Positions 1-11,280 of a stretch of 64,000 nucleotides of DNA are shown here, one piece after another. The notes under the pieces are model-generated. The model did no database searches and was not told where the DNA came from. It saw nothing but the letters and a program-made list of their open reading frames with translations. Made by a program: the position numbers and the translations under genes. Every line of letters starts with the position of its first letter. Within the stretch, counting starts at the first letter, position 1. Location: the NCBI RefSeq assembly GCF_029873635.1, contig NC_080417.1:28239682-28303681 (forward strand), read 5' to 3'. This stretch comes from Malania oleifera. Taxonomy: Eukaryota > Streptophyta > Magnoliopsida > Santalales > Ximeniaceae.

Positions 1-105
1 GTTTTTTCTAAAAATTATGACCGTTAGGGACATGCTGGGTATTATTAGAGAAGTTTAATTAATTTTTAAACCTATTTTAGCATTTAAAAATACCGCAACT
101 CGAGA
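1..105. other. AT-rich flank, nothing recognised
   Basis: Non-coding AT-rich DNA left of the first copia LTR fragment. It does not match the flank unit repeated at 10552-11280, so the tandem duplication described there begins close to position 106. Confidence 0.4.
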
Positions 106-467
106 GGTTCAGTCGCTCGATTCTTAGGGCTAGTCGGCCGAACAGACACAAGGTCATTTGGCTCCCTATGGTCAAACTATGATCCTGTCTAAGCATCCAA
201 ACATATCATGCAGATGCATGCATTATTACATACCAAATAATAAAAACATAAATGCAATACAAGTAAAATCAAAATTTATTCTTCTTTTGCTCTTCACTTA
301 GTGGAATACGCCAAGCTATTATGTGGGTTTTAAGTTCTGTCTTAACTTTCATTTCTCATGTATCTTATGTCCGTGCTGACATATAAACTTGTTCACACAC
401 AAAATGCACACATAAGGTACATGTTTTTTGTCAGCATCAAAACAGAGATCGGACTCAAAAATCAACA
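106..467 (+). repeat. copia-type LTR 3' fragment, copy 1
   Basis: A 360-bp segment ending in ATCAACA. It is about 90% identical by eye to 10735-11095. Its 3' end (TTTGTCAGCATCAAAA followed by ACTCAAAAA) resembles the end of the solo LTR at 18861-20845, so I read it as the 3' part of a related Ty1/copia LTR. No coding capacity. The gypsy element at 473 was inserted just after it. Confidence 0.6.
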
Positions 468-472
468 GTTAG

Positions 473-2461
473 TGTAACGACCTGCTTAATTTTCATACAT
501 TTTTTTTTTTATAATACAAAACCAATATAATAAATCCAACATATCATAACCAACCTGAACCCGTGGGTATTAGGGATACGTAGAAACACAATACAGAAGC
601 CTAAACAGTAGGAAACATAAAATCATACACATCATGTATTACCATGTACCCAACATCACTCATCACAATACCAGAGTTACTACATTCATTGTATTTATAT
701 ATACATAATACACAACCCAAAAGATGTCCTAGGGTCACTTCTCAAAAGTCCATCTGACCCTATCAAAGTACTTATCCTTCAGAAAGAGCAGGTCAGTTGT
801 ATCTATCTCAGTGGAGTTTTATCTGCTCTCCTATCAGGGGCTCCTGAAATGATCATATTATTTGGGGTGAGACACCTCTCAGTAAGGGAAGATAAACTAA
901 TACTAGTGTGTGGCAACATGAGTTTTCCGTATTATACATAAATCATATATACACATATTTAGTAAACTGTTATATCATATTTGGGAAAACATATATCATT
1001 ATAACATGGCAGAACATACTGCATTTTCATAAACATAATTCACCTTATATAATAATAATAATAATAATAATATGAAAGCAACCATGGTAGGTTTGTTGGA
1101 TGTTGTCATGTATTACCCCCACATGACTGGGTTGTGTGGCCCGAAGGCGGGACTTGACAATGGTTGGCCGACCACTGCCAAGTCAAAAGTATAGTCTGGA
1201 AGTCCGATAGGTCTACCAGACCTGGTCCATACACCAGAGTCATCTACACTTCTTAAAACCACATCAACTATCCGTCCTCACGTTACTCCGTACAACAGCG
1301 TCAACACAATATCATAATGATCATGAACACATAGTAGCGGTACCGTGCAAGTGCTAGTCTAGACCACGCCAACCAGGTTCTGATAACATATAGCATATAA
1401 TCAAACTGGGATACATGAATATTTCATATTAATAATTGCCAATTTAATATCATCACATCATTTTGCATATATATATACATCATGAAAAATCATCGACTCG
1501 TATGCTGGCATTTCATATTTTACCATAGCTCGACTCATATGCCAGCAAATCATATCCATAGCTTGGTCCGTACGCTGGCAAAACATATCCATAGTTTGGT
1601 CCATACGCTGACAAAACATTTCCATAGCTCGGCCCATATGCTGGAAAATCATATAAAACTCTCGGCCGTACATCGGTTTTCCATTATAAAATTCCATAAT
1701 ATCATCATGTTCCCAGAAAACGATAATTCATCATAAAATCTATCATGACACACAAAATGAGTATTATATATATCTAGAACATATCATCATTTACAGCAGT
1801 ATTTCCCAACATAATACTCATATATATATATATATTTATATATATTTTTTCATTAAATCAAATGCTATACAAATTTACTCATGATTTTCATAAAACAACT
1901 AGTTTAGTTTATCCCTTTACCTGATTCCTGAAAAGCCAATAAAATAGTCAATCCAACTCCTGCAGGGTTCCCCGTTGAACACCTTGAAAACAATATTTTC
2001 CAAAATTAAACTTGAGTATTTCTACGCGTACTATTTTTTCTACAACTACAGGGAAAGCCAAATATCGAGTAAAAGTCTTACCCTGAATTTGGGATGAATT
2101 TCAAACTTATCCTACCGATGATCCACTCCAGCAAATATGCAGAGAACTTTCCTAGGAGTGTCGTAGTGGCTTCGAATCATCGATCTGACAGAAAACGAAC
2201 CCAGAAATTAAGAGAGAAGGGTAGGGAACTGAAGAGGAGAGAGAAGGAAGATTCTGCGCGTGAGTTTTCGGCTAAAAATGAAGATTTGGCCTATTTATAC
2301 ATTGGCCTTCGTCGACTAGCCACGTCACCTCGTCGACGAACTCATGAAGACAATTCGTCGATGAACTCTCCTATCCCGGTCTACTTATTTTATTACTTAC
2401 CCTCACTTATGGCGAAGGAATACCATGGTTACATTTCAAGTCATGGGAGATTACATATACA
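473..2461 (-). repeat. 3' LTR of the gypsy element
   Basis: Starts TGTAACGACCTGCTTAA on the plus strand and aligns with 8797-10546 over most of its length. The inner end is placed at ...CATATACA beside the polypurine tract, with an uncertainty of some tens of bases. Relative to the other LTR it has about 370 extra bp (about 1295-1664) that hold a minisatellite, and its inner terminal ~100 bp do not match the outer end of the other LTR. Confidence 0.75.
1481..1690. repeat. minisatellite, about 36-bp unit, inside the 3' LTR
   Basis: About five degenerate head-to-tail copies of a unit containing CATAGCTYGGTCCRTAYGCTGG (consensus by eye). The block is absent from the partner LTR at 8797-10546. 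Small ORFs across it on both strands are products of the repeat and are not genes. Confidence 0.75.
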
Positions 2462-2478
2462 ATATAAAATTCCCCCAA
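2462..2478 (-). other. polypurine tract of the gypsy element
   Basis: The minus strand reads GGGGGAATTTTATAT immediately before the LTR start TGTATATG. The position between the chromodomain remnant and the 3' LTR is right for a plus-strand primer. Confidence 0.55.
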
Positions 2479-2579
2479 AACTAAAATACTACTTACTAAC
2501 TAAACTATTACATGTACCTGCAAAAGAAGCATTATACAATCATTTACATTTTCTTGATCAAGACTAAACCTCTTGGAAC

Positions 2580-5201
2580 AACTGCGAGTATTTCTATTTG
2601 ATCTGTTCCTCGAGCTCCTAAGAAGCCTCTTCTACTACATGATTTCTCCACAAAACTTTCACCAGAGGAATTTTCTTACTGCATAACTCTTGCACTTTTC
2701 TATCCTAAAGTTGTACTAGCATCTCCTCATATGCTAGTGAATCCTTGAGCTCTAACTCACCATAACTAATAATATAAGAAGGGCCTGGGACGAACTTCCT
2801 CAGCATAGATATGTGAAATACGTCATGCATCCTAGATAATGTAGGTGGCAAAGTTAGCCTGTAGGCAACCAGTCCCACTTTATCTAGAATCTCAAATGGA
2901 CCAATAAACCTAGGGCTAAGCTTACCCTTCCTCCCAAATCTCATAACCCCTTTCAATGGAGCTATCTTCAAAAATACATGATCGCCAACTTCAAATTCCA
3001 GATTCCTATGGCAATTATCATTATAACTCTTTTGTCGGCTCTGAGCTGTACCAATTCTATCTCTGATAAGTTGAACTTTATCACATGCTTGCTGCACCAG
3101 CTCTGGCCCCACAACTCGCCACTCACCCATATCATCCTAAAATAAAAGAGAACGACATCTCCTACCATATAGTGCTTCAAAAGGTATCATGTCAAAGCTG
3201 GTCTGATAACTGTTATTATACGCAAATTCCACCAACGACATGAATTGAGTCCAACTACCCCTAAAATCTAATACGCACGCTCAGAGCATATCCTCTAATA
3301 TCTGTATCATCCTCTCAGTCTACCCATCTGACTGAGGATGGAATGTCGTGCCAAAAGATAACTGAGACCCTAGAGCTTCCTGCAAACTCTTCCAAAAATG
3401 TGATGTGAAACGCGAGTCTCGATCTTACACAATAGATACCGACACCCCGTGAGAACGAACTATCTCCTGAATGTGAATCTCTACTAAATGGTTAAGGGAG
3501 TAGCTGATCTTGATAGGTAAGAAATGGGTAGTCTTAGTGAAATGGTCAACAATCACCCAAATGGCATTTTGACCATGTAACACCGTCAGCAGTCCTGACA
3601 CAAAATCCATAGATATATGATCTCACTTCCACTCTGAGATAAATAACGATTGTAACTGCCCTGCCGGCCTCTGATGCTCAGCTTTTACCTGCTAGCACGT
3701 CAAACACTGGGCTACATACTCAGTAATCTTTTTCTTCATACAACTCCACCAATATGACTCTCACAGATCCTTATATATTTTCGTACTGCCCGGATGAATT
3801 GTATACAAAGATATGTGGGTTTCCTCTAAAATAGTCTTTCTAATCTCAGTATTAGCGAGAACACATAATCTAGAACGGAACCACAAAGTTCGGTCATCTG
3901 TAATACCGAATTCCTCCCCTTGACCACTCTACACTCTGTCCATCACCTCTACTAATTTTGGGTCTTTTTTCTGAGCAGCTTTAATTCTTTCATGCATAGT
4001 AGGTTGCATTACTAAACTGGTGATACATACCTGAGGATCACTTTCAACGAATTCAATGCTGAGTCTCTCCAGATCCATCATGATCAGATACAAGATCTCC
4101 TTAGCTGCTAACATTGATTCCCAAGACTTCCTGCTCAACGCATCAGCTAACACATTAGCCTTCCCTAGGTGGTAACTAATAATCCAGTCAAAATCCTTAA
4201 TGAACTCCAACCACCTTCTTTGCCTCATTTTTAGTTCCATCTTATTGAAAAAGTACTTTAAACTCTTGTGGTCAGAGAAGATCTCACACCGTTTGCTTAT
4301 AGGTAATGCCTCCAAATCTTCAGTGCGTGTACCACTGCAGCTAATTCAAGATTATGGGTAGGGTAGTTCTTCTCATACTCTTTCAACTTTTTAAAAGCAT
4401 ATGCCACCACCCTACCATGCTGCATTAATACACAGCCAAGTCTTTTCAAGGACGCATCACTGTAAATGACATAACCCTCACTCCCTGACGAGATGATTAG
4501 TACTGGTGCTGTGACTAGCCTCTGTTTCAATTCCTGAAAACTCTGCTCATAGTTGTCATCCCACTCAAACCTAACTTTCTTCCTAGTCAGTCGTGTCAGA
4601 GGCCCTGATAACACTGAGAATCCCTCAACAAAACGATGGTAATATCCAACTAACCCTAAGAAACTCCTAATCTCCTGCACGTTCCTCAATCTGGCCTAAT
4701 TCACTACTGCCTCAATCTTACTAGGATTCATAGAAATACCATCTCCATATATAACATGCCCCAAAAACATAATCTTCTCAAGTCAGAAGCCACATTTACT
4801 GAACTTAGCATACAACTTCTTTTCTTAGAGCGTTTGCATAACCGACCTCAAGTGTGTCTTATGCTCCTCATGGCTTCTCGAATAGACCAGTACATCATCA
4901 ATAAAAACAACAATAAACTGTTCTAAATATGGATGAAAAATCCTATTCATTAAATCCATAAATATAGAAAGAACATTCATTAGACCAAATGGCATAACAA
5001 GGAACTCGTAATAGCCGTACCTAGTCCTGAAAATCGTCTTCGAGACATCTTCCACTTTCACTTTCACTTAATAAGAGTCGAATCTAAGATCAATCTTCGA
5101 ATAAACTCGTATACCTTGGAGCTAGTCAAACAAATCATTTATATGGGGTAAAGGATATTTGTTCTTGATTGTCACTTTATTAGTCACCCTATAATCTATA
5201 C
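2580..5201 (-). pseudogene. gypsy pol remnant: RT core, RNase H, integrase, chromodomain
   Basis: Read on the minus strand from 5201 down. The RT core at 5067-4825 includes the FIDD form of the catalytic box followed by VLVYSRS. RNase H lies at 4689-3929 ([11 protein letters not shown] before it; IYSDAS and DHKSLKYF within it). The integrase H2C2 zinc region is near 3760-3640, and the core starts with MDFVSGLL (3610) and continues through a DRDSRF-type segment. The GPFEIL and HDVFHISMLR motifs follow at 3130-2705. A chromodomain tail with IPLVKVLWRNH (about 2655-2620) ends it. Stops interrupt the zinc region, the integrase, the chromodomain and the RT/RNase H linker. The first part of RT continues on the far side of the nested LTR at 6891. 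Confidence 0.88.
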
Positions 5202-6885
5202 TGTTAGCCCTGTCAACAACACTATCTTGGTTTATATGTTTTGATGATATTAACCTATTTGTTGTTTCTAGTATTTTCCATCCTTGTAGATCTTATCTAG
5301 TATAGGTACAAAGTGTCAATTACACAGAGGTTCTAAATAAGAAGCAAAGATCGGACCTAGTAGACATCAAATAGAAAAGATTGGAAGGACACTGACTCAG
5401 AAACACCAAAGCACATCTCGGAGTTTTTATTGTGTATAAATTAATTGTAATAAGGGTTGTGCGAGTGAGTGCATATTATAACTCTTGCGGTGTGTCTTGC
5501 ATGATTTCTGAGTAAGATTTGAGCCATTGCATAAGCATACTAAGACACATGAGCATATAGGATCTGCACAAAAGTAACAAACTCACAATTTATAGTTTCC
5601 AAAGTAAAAACAAAGAGGTTGTCAAAATAATCCTATACTCAATTAAGTTTTCAAAATGGGACAAGTGTTAAGTAATATATGAGTTATAAACATTTTCAAA
5701 ACTTTGTCCTGATTTTACAAAACTAGCTCTACGTCCTTAAGTCCTAAAAGTCAAGCATATTTTCAATAAAGGACATACTAAGCATATAAGATATCGAAAC
5801 GAGTTTTCAAATATGTTTTCATAAAACAAGATATCTTATATTTATGGGAAAACTCACTTGGACAAGTTTAAATATTCATTAGATTCAATATATTTTATAT
5901 ACTTTTGTCCAAAAATGTTTTAAGTCATTAAAACGCTTTTTGACAAGGAAAAACAAAGCAATCGTCACTATTGTAGTGCAACCTTGAGTCATGAACACCC
6001 TCCGGTATTTTGGACATAACTTTTGATAGAAAGGTCCAAATGGGAAGATCTTGGTGTCTTTGGAAAGCTAAGACAAAATTCCACAACTTTCATTTTATGA
6101 CTTTTTTCTGATTCAGGGACCTCGTCGACGAACACATGGGATTCGTCGACGAGTCCAACGGGCAGAATGACACTAACGGGCGAAAAACGCCTAGTTTGCC
6201 AAATAAAATATTATTTCTTCCCCCCAACAGCTAGTTAATGGCTCCTAAGGCTCTTAGGCTATAAATATAAGCTATTAGACTTGTATTAACATGGTTTTGA
6301 AGGTCTTTGATCATTGTTAGTAAAAAACATCATTTTATACAAAACCTAACACATTGCATATTAGTTCTTCATTACATGTGCTCATTCTCTCTTACTCACT
6401 TATTCTGTTTGATTCATTTCTTGAGAGAATAGTGTGAGGTTTGAGTTTTAAATCATATTTGCTCATTGTAAGGAGCATTCTTTGTAATCTTCCATCTTTG
6501 TGTGAAAGGTTCTTTGTAAACCATGTTGTAAGGTTCTTTGTGAACCGAATTGATAAAGGCTCTTTGTGAGCGGTAGGGATTTGTTCCCAAGTTTGTAAGG
6601 CTTGCTCCGCTGCAGAAGGGCGATTATAGTGGATTGTGGAATCCTTGGCTTGGTGCTAAGGCATGGACGTAGGCTTGGTGCCGAACCACCTAAAAATACC
6701 GGTGTTGTTCTTTCTCTCCCTTACACTCTTTATTTTATATCTTGTGCATGATTTATATTCATATTGCGATATAATTTCTTGTATCTTTCCAAGAGTTTCT
6801 ATTTTGTAGAAAAATACGTATTCTACGAAAAGAGTCTATTCACCCCCCCTCTAGACTATATACTCCCGGGCTGGGGTAACCAACA
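5202..6885 (+). mobile_element. copia (SIRE/Maximus-like) solo LTR, 1684 bp, in gypsy RT
   Basis: Begins TGTTAGCCC and ends GGTAACCAACA, with a perfect 5-bp TSD TATAC at 5197-5201 and 6886-6890. Removing it rejoins the gypsy RT frame at the Met-Cys-Ile-Asp-Tyr motif. It shares its length and most of its sequence with the LTR at 54400-56100 and is more distantly related to 44802-46146. The 3' part has the run of C followed by TCTAGACTATATACTCCCGGG typical of this LTR family. There is no internal region, so it arose by LTR-LTR recombination. It contains a perfect 12-bp inverted repeat around 6121-6153. Confidence 0.93.
6121..6153. promoter_or_regulatory. perfect 12-bp inverted repeat CTCGTCGACGAA / TTCGTCGACGAG
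   Basis: Arms at 6121-6132 and 6142-6153 with a 9-bp loop, in the transcribed half of the copia LTR. Related SalI-core palindromes occur in the gypsy LTRs (about 2310-2370 and 10297-10469) and in the other copia LTRs (about 55130-55190 and 20261-20350). The function is unknown; a cis element or an RNA hairpin is inference. Confidence 0.5.
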
Positions 6886-6890
6886 TATAC

Positions 6891-7460
6891 ACATCCTTAT
6901 AGACCTATCTTTCTTCTTCACAAATAGAACTAGAGCTTCCCATGAAGATACACTAGGTCATATAAAGCCCTTATCAAGCAAATCTTGCAGCTGATTCTTC
7001 AATTCTGCCAACTCTACTGGCACCATTTGGTAAGTTACTTTAGAAATCGGCGTTGTACCTGGAAGTAGATCAATAGAAAAATCTACCTCACGATCATGTG
7101 GCAACCCCGTTAATTCATCTGGAAAAAAATCTGTGAACTCCTTTACCATAGGTGTGCTAGCGAGTTTCAATTCATTCCCTGTCATTTCCTTCACAAATGC
7201 CATGAACCCTTGACAACCACTCAATAGTAGCCTCTTTATCTAAACAAATGAAACTAACTAGGGCAAAGATTGCACTTGTGACCCTATGAACCTAAATTCT
7301 GCTCTTCCGAGAGGTTTGAATAGCACTTCTCGTAAATGGCAATCTATACTGGCAAAATTAGCTTCTAACCAATCCATACCAAAAGCATACTAACCATACC
7401 TATCACCACGTCACCGGCTGTCTTAGCATCACCAGGTGTCAGAGCGAACACTCTGACTGG
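6891..7460 (-). pseudogene. gypsy pol remnant: protease linker and RT N-terminus
   Basis: The minus strand holds the linker between protease and RT (LLSGCQGFMAFVKEM, then FPDELTGLPHDREVDFSIDL) and the RT start (ELKNQLQDLLDKGFI, then a stop, then ALVLFVKKKDRSIRMC), which stops at the nested LTR. The region where the aspartic protease active site (D-S/T-G) should be is missing: the text goes from GDVVIGM straight to WIGLEANFASIDC, which in related elements lies after the protease fold. An internal deletion of a few hundred bases is therefore likely. Confidence 0.8.
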
Positions 7461-8492
7461 AGCCATATTCCTCTACTGGCCCCCATGTGGCACCTGGTAG
7501 CCTCCCCGGTACGATCTAGGAGCAAGAGCTACATTTGGTGGGGTAGGGCAACCTTACACCACATGCCCCGGTCTACTACAGCGATAATAGATAGCTCCAC
7601 CTACTCGACACTCTCGCTGTTGTCTCCTCCCACAAGTCTGACAGACAGGAGGACCCTACACTGCCTACACCTCACGTCCTCCAGTATCCTGCCTCCATCC
7701 TCTACCATGGTTTTCTCTCCTCCATTGATTCTGTCTAGGACCCTGCTAGTAGCTCGAAGATGCAGATCTCTTCCTCAGTCCTTGCTCCTCTGCATCCAAA
7801 CACTCACCAACCTCTGCCAAGGCTGCTCTATCGACTAACTCAACAAAATTCTGGATCCGTAACATTACGACCTGTTTAAATATGCTTCGCCTCAAACCTC
7901 TTTCAAACTGTCTCGCTTTCTCCACCTCATCAAGGACAATATACGGAGCAAAACGAGATAGCTCAATAAAACACGCAACATACTGTTAGACTGATAACTG
8001 TCCCTGGTTCATACTCAAGAACTCTTCCACTTTAGCCTCCTTGACAGTAGATGGAAAATATCTATCGAAGAACAATTCCTTAAACCGATCCCAAGTCATG
8101 GCTATCGGCATAGTCCTCTACTGCTCTAGAAGTCTCATAACAGTCCACGACCTCTCAGCCTTTCCTGTCAATTTATAGGTGGCGAAGAAGACCCTTTGTT
8201 CTTCTGTACATTGTAGCACAACCAAAACTTTCTCGGTCTCCTACATCCAGTTCTCAGCGGCTGCAGGATCGACTTCTCCTGAGAATGCCTGAGGATTCTT
8301 CTTAGTAAACTTCTCTATAGTGCCCCCATGGCCTGCCAACAGACTACCCTACTCCCTGGAGCTCCTAGCAATCTCAGTCATAACTTGTTGAGCCACGTTA
8401 CGAAATACTGTGTCAGAGTCTGTCCCACCTGCACTCGAGGGCCTTGCCCCATCACTGAAATTCGCATGGGTACTACCTCCTCCTGGATTCAT
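7461..8492 (-). pseudogene. gypsy gag remnant
   Basis: Reads on the minus strand from an ATG at 8492 (MNPGGGSTHANFSDG). It contains the Ty3 Gag core (GEVDPAAAENWMQETEKV, WDRFKELFFDRYFPSTVKE) and a zinc-knuckle region near 7630-7560. In the second knuckle (YRCSRPGH) the expected first cysteine reads tyrosine. In-frame stops interrupt it near 8117 and 7985 and again near 7465. The Gag would have packaged element RNA in virus-like particles; this copy cannot. Plus-strand ORFs over the same interval are antisense shadows. Confidence 0.82.
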
Positions 8493-8780
8493 CCTGAAAA
8501 ACAACAAACATAACTTAAAAATCCTATCCTTGTAATTTACCCGCCTAACCTCACCTCTTGTCTTAACCTTCTTAGCTTATTTCTAACCCCAGTCCTACAT
8601 TCTAGGAACATAACCTGACGATAGTTTACTATGCTTGTCCTGAAATCGTCACCCCAAGAAAAACATAGAAACCACCACGGAAGTCTAGCCTCTAGACTGT
8701 AGAACAAAACCTTAAATCATTTTCCTATACTCTGGTATCGTTTCCGCTACATTCTAAACTCTACAGAACCTAGATACCTA

Positions 8781-8793
8781 GGCTCTGATACCA
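8781..8793 (-). other. primer binding site, initiator tRNA-Met type
   Basis: The minus strand reads TGGTATCAGAGCC three bases from the inner end of the 5' LTR. This is the standard complement of the plant initiator tRNA-Met 3' end and fixes the direction of the gypsy element. Confidence 0.9.
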
Positions 8794-8796
8794 AAC

Positions 8797-9767
8797 TATA
8801 ACGACCTGCTTAATTTTCATACATTTTTTCTATAATACAAAGTCAATATAATAAATCCAGTAGATCATAACCAACCTAAACCCGTGGGTATCAAGGATAT
8901 GTTAGAAACACAATACAGAAGCTTAAGCAGCAAGAAACATAAAATCATACACATCATGTAATACCATGTACCCAACATCACTCATCATAATACCAGAGTT
9001 ACTACATCCATTGTATTTATATATACACAATACACAACCCAAAAGATGTCCTAGGGACTTCTCAAAAGTTCATTTGACCCTATCAAAGTACTTACCCTTC
9101 AGAAAGGGCAGGTCAGTTGTATCTATCTCAGCGGAGCTTTATCCGCTCTCCTATCAGGGGCTCCTGAAATGATCATATTATTTGGGGTGAGACACTTCTC
9201 AATAAGGGAAGATAAACTAATACTAGTGTGTGGCAACATAAGTTTTCTGTGTTATACAAAAATCATATATACACATATTTAGTAAACTATTATATCATAT
9301 CTAGGAAAACATATATCATCATAACATGGTAGAACATACTGCATTTTCATAAACATAATTCATCTCATATAATAACAATAATAATACGAAAGCAACCTTG
9401 GTAGGTTAGCTAGCTGTTATCGTGTATTACCCCCACATAACTGAATTTTGTGGCCCGAAGGCGAGACTTGACAATAGTTGGCCGACCACTGTCAAGTCAA
9501 AAGTACAGTCTGTAAGTTTGATGGGTTTGCCAGACCTAGTCCGTACACCAAGGGCGTCCACACTTCTTAAAACCATATCGACTATCCGTCCTCATGCTAC
9601 TCCGTACAACAGCCCATACGCCAATTTTCCATTATAAAAATCCATAATATCATCATGTTCCTAGAAAACGATAATTCATCATAAAATCTACTCATGCCAC
9701 ACAAAATGGGTATTTTATATATATCCAAAACATATCATCATTTTCAGCAATATTTCCCAACATAATA

Positions 9768-9809
<42 letters not shown>

Positions 9810-10546
9810 CATATATTTTCATGAAATCAAATGCTATACAATTTTACTCAAAATTTTCATAAAACAACTAGTTTAGTTTATCCCCTTACCTGATTCCTAA
9901 AAAGCTCCTAAAATAGTCTATCCAACTCCTGCAGGGTTCCCCGTTGAACACCTTGAAAACAACATTTCCTAGAATTAAACTTTAGTATTTCTATGCATAC
10001 TATGTTTTCTACAACTACAGGGAAAGCCAAATATCGAGTAAATGTATTACCCTGAATTTGGGATGAATTTCAAACTCGTCCCACCGATGATCCACTCCAG
10101 CAGATATGCAGAGAACTTCTCCAGGAGTGTCGTGGTGGCTTTGAATCATCGATCTGACGGAAAATGGACCCAGAAATTAAAAGAGAAGGGTAAGGAACCG
10201 AAGAGGAAAGAGAAGGAAGATTCTACGCGTGAGTTTTCGGCTAAAAATGAAGATTTGGCCTATTTATACACTGGCCTTCATTGACAAGCCACGTCACCTC
10301 GTCGACAAGGTTATATGGACAATTTTTCAACAAACTCTCACCTCGTCGACAAAATTCAGAATTTGCCAAAACATCCTCTCGATACTTTCTCGTCAACGAA
10401 ACGCTCCCTCGTCGATGAGACCCCCTTGTTCTCTCGTCAACGAATTCCCTGTGTTCGTCGACGATGACCTATTTAATTATTTCTTTTAATTTCCCTTTCC
10501 CCTCCTTCTTCCATTATTTAATTATTTAAATATTTGGGTTGATATA
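8797..10546 (-). repeat. 5' LTR of the gypsy element
   Basis: Plus-strand start TATAACGACCTGCTTAA matches TGTAACGACC of the other LTR with one transition. It includes a long (TA)n run near 9772-9802 and a cluster of CTCGTCGACGA-type palindromes at 10297-10469. The outer ~100 bp differ from the inner end of the 3' LTR, so one LTR has been rearranged. Confidence 0.75.
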
Positions 10547-10551
10547 GCTAG

Positions 10552-11280
10552 TGTTACTTTTAACTTATACACAACCATGTTTTAATTTCTGTGAGTTTAA
10601 AAAATAATAATTTTTAAAATTAAGGCATATAGAATTTGGTAGCTAATGATATGATTTAGCACTGGTATCATTATTATTATTTAAATAAAAATTTCCATAA
10701 CTAATTATAAATAATATCTTGATTGATCTTACGGTCGCTCGGTTCTTAAGGCCGGTCGGCCGAATAGACACAAGGTTGTTTGGTTCCCTATGGTCAGACT
10801 ATGGTCCCGTCTAAGCATCCAAACATATTTTGCAGATGCATGCATTATTACATACCAAATAATAAAAACTTAAATGCAATAGAAGTAGAATCAAAATTTC
10901 TTTTTCTTTTACTCTTCACTTTATGTAACACACCAAGCTATTATGTGGGTTTTAAGTTCTCTCTTGACTTCCATTTCTCATGTATCTTATGTCCGTGCTG
11001 ACATGTAAATCTATTCACACACAAAATGCACACATAAGATACATGCGCTTTGTCAGCATCAAAATAGGAATTAGACTAAAAAATCAACAGTTATTATTAC
11101 TTTTAACTTATACACAACCATGTTTCAATTTACGTGAGTTTAAAAAATAATAATTTTTAAAATTAAGGTATATAGAATTTGGTAGCTTATGGTATGATTT
11201 AGCACTAGTATCATTTTTATTATTTAAATAAAAATTTCCATAACTAATTATTAATAATATCTTGATTGATCTTATGTTAG
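10552..11280. repeat. tandem duplication: flank A1 - LTR fragment copy 2 - flank A2
   Basis: 10552-10734 and 11096-11280 are near-identical 184-bp segments (start ACTTTTAACTTATACAC, end TTGATTGATCTTA). Between them, 10735-11095 is a second copy of the LTR fragment at 106-467. Without the gypsy insertion the order would be L-A-L-A, a tandem duplication of a unit of about 545 bp. No coding sequence. Confidence 0.75.

Larger units (their letters stand above)
473..10546 (-). mobile_element. Ty3/gypsy chromovirus (Tekay/Del-like), decayed, with nested solo LTR
   Basis: A complete-length but dead Ty3/gypsy element reading on the minus strand: 5' LTR 8797-10546, PBS 8781-8793, gag, a protease remnant, RT, RNase H, integrase, chromodomain, PPT, and 3' LTR 473-2461. 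Flanking 5-mers GTTAG (468-472) and GCTAG (10547-10551) fit a TSD with one mismatch. The order PR-RT-RH-IN plus a chromodomain behind the integrase defines a chromovirus. Gag and pol carry many stops, and a 1684-bp copia solo LTR lies inside the RT region. The element sits precisely at the junction of a duplicated LTR/flank unit. The Tekay/Del assignment is from remembered motifs, not a search. Confidence 0.85.

Noticed and set aside
1482-1736. 84- and 79-codon ORFs on opposite strands
   Set aside because: Translation of the LTR minisatellite; open in both directions because of its repeat length.
2094-2567. 157-codon plus-strand frame at the gypsy LTR/PPT border
   Set aside because: Lies across the inner end of the LTR; a similar but broken frame exists in the other LTR (10042-10284) and no domain is seen.
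7485-7838. 117-codon plus-strand frame
   Set aside because: Antisense to the gypsy gag zinc-knuckle region, which is recognisable on the minus strand.
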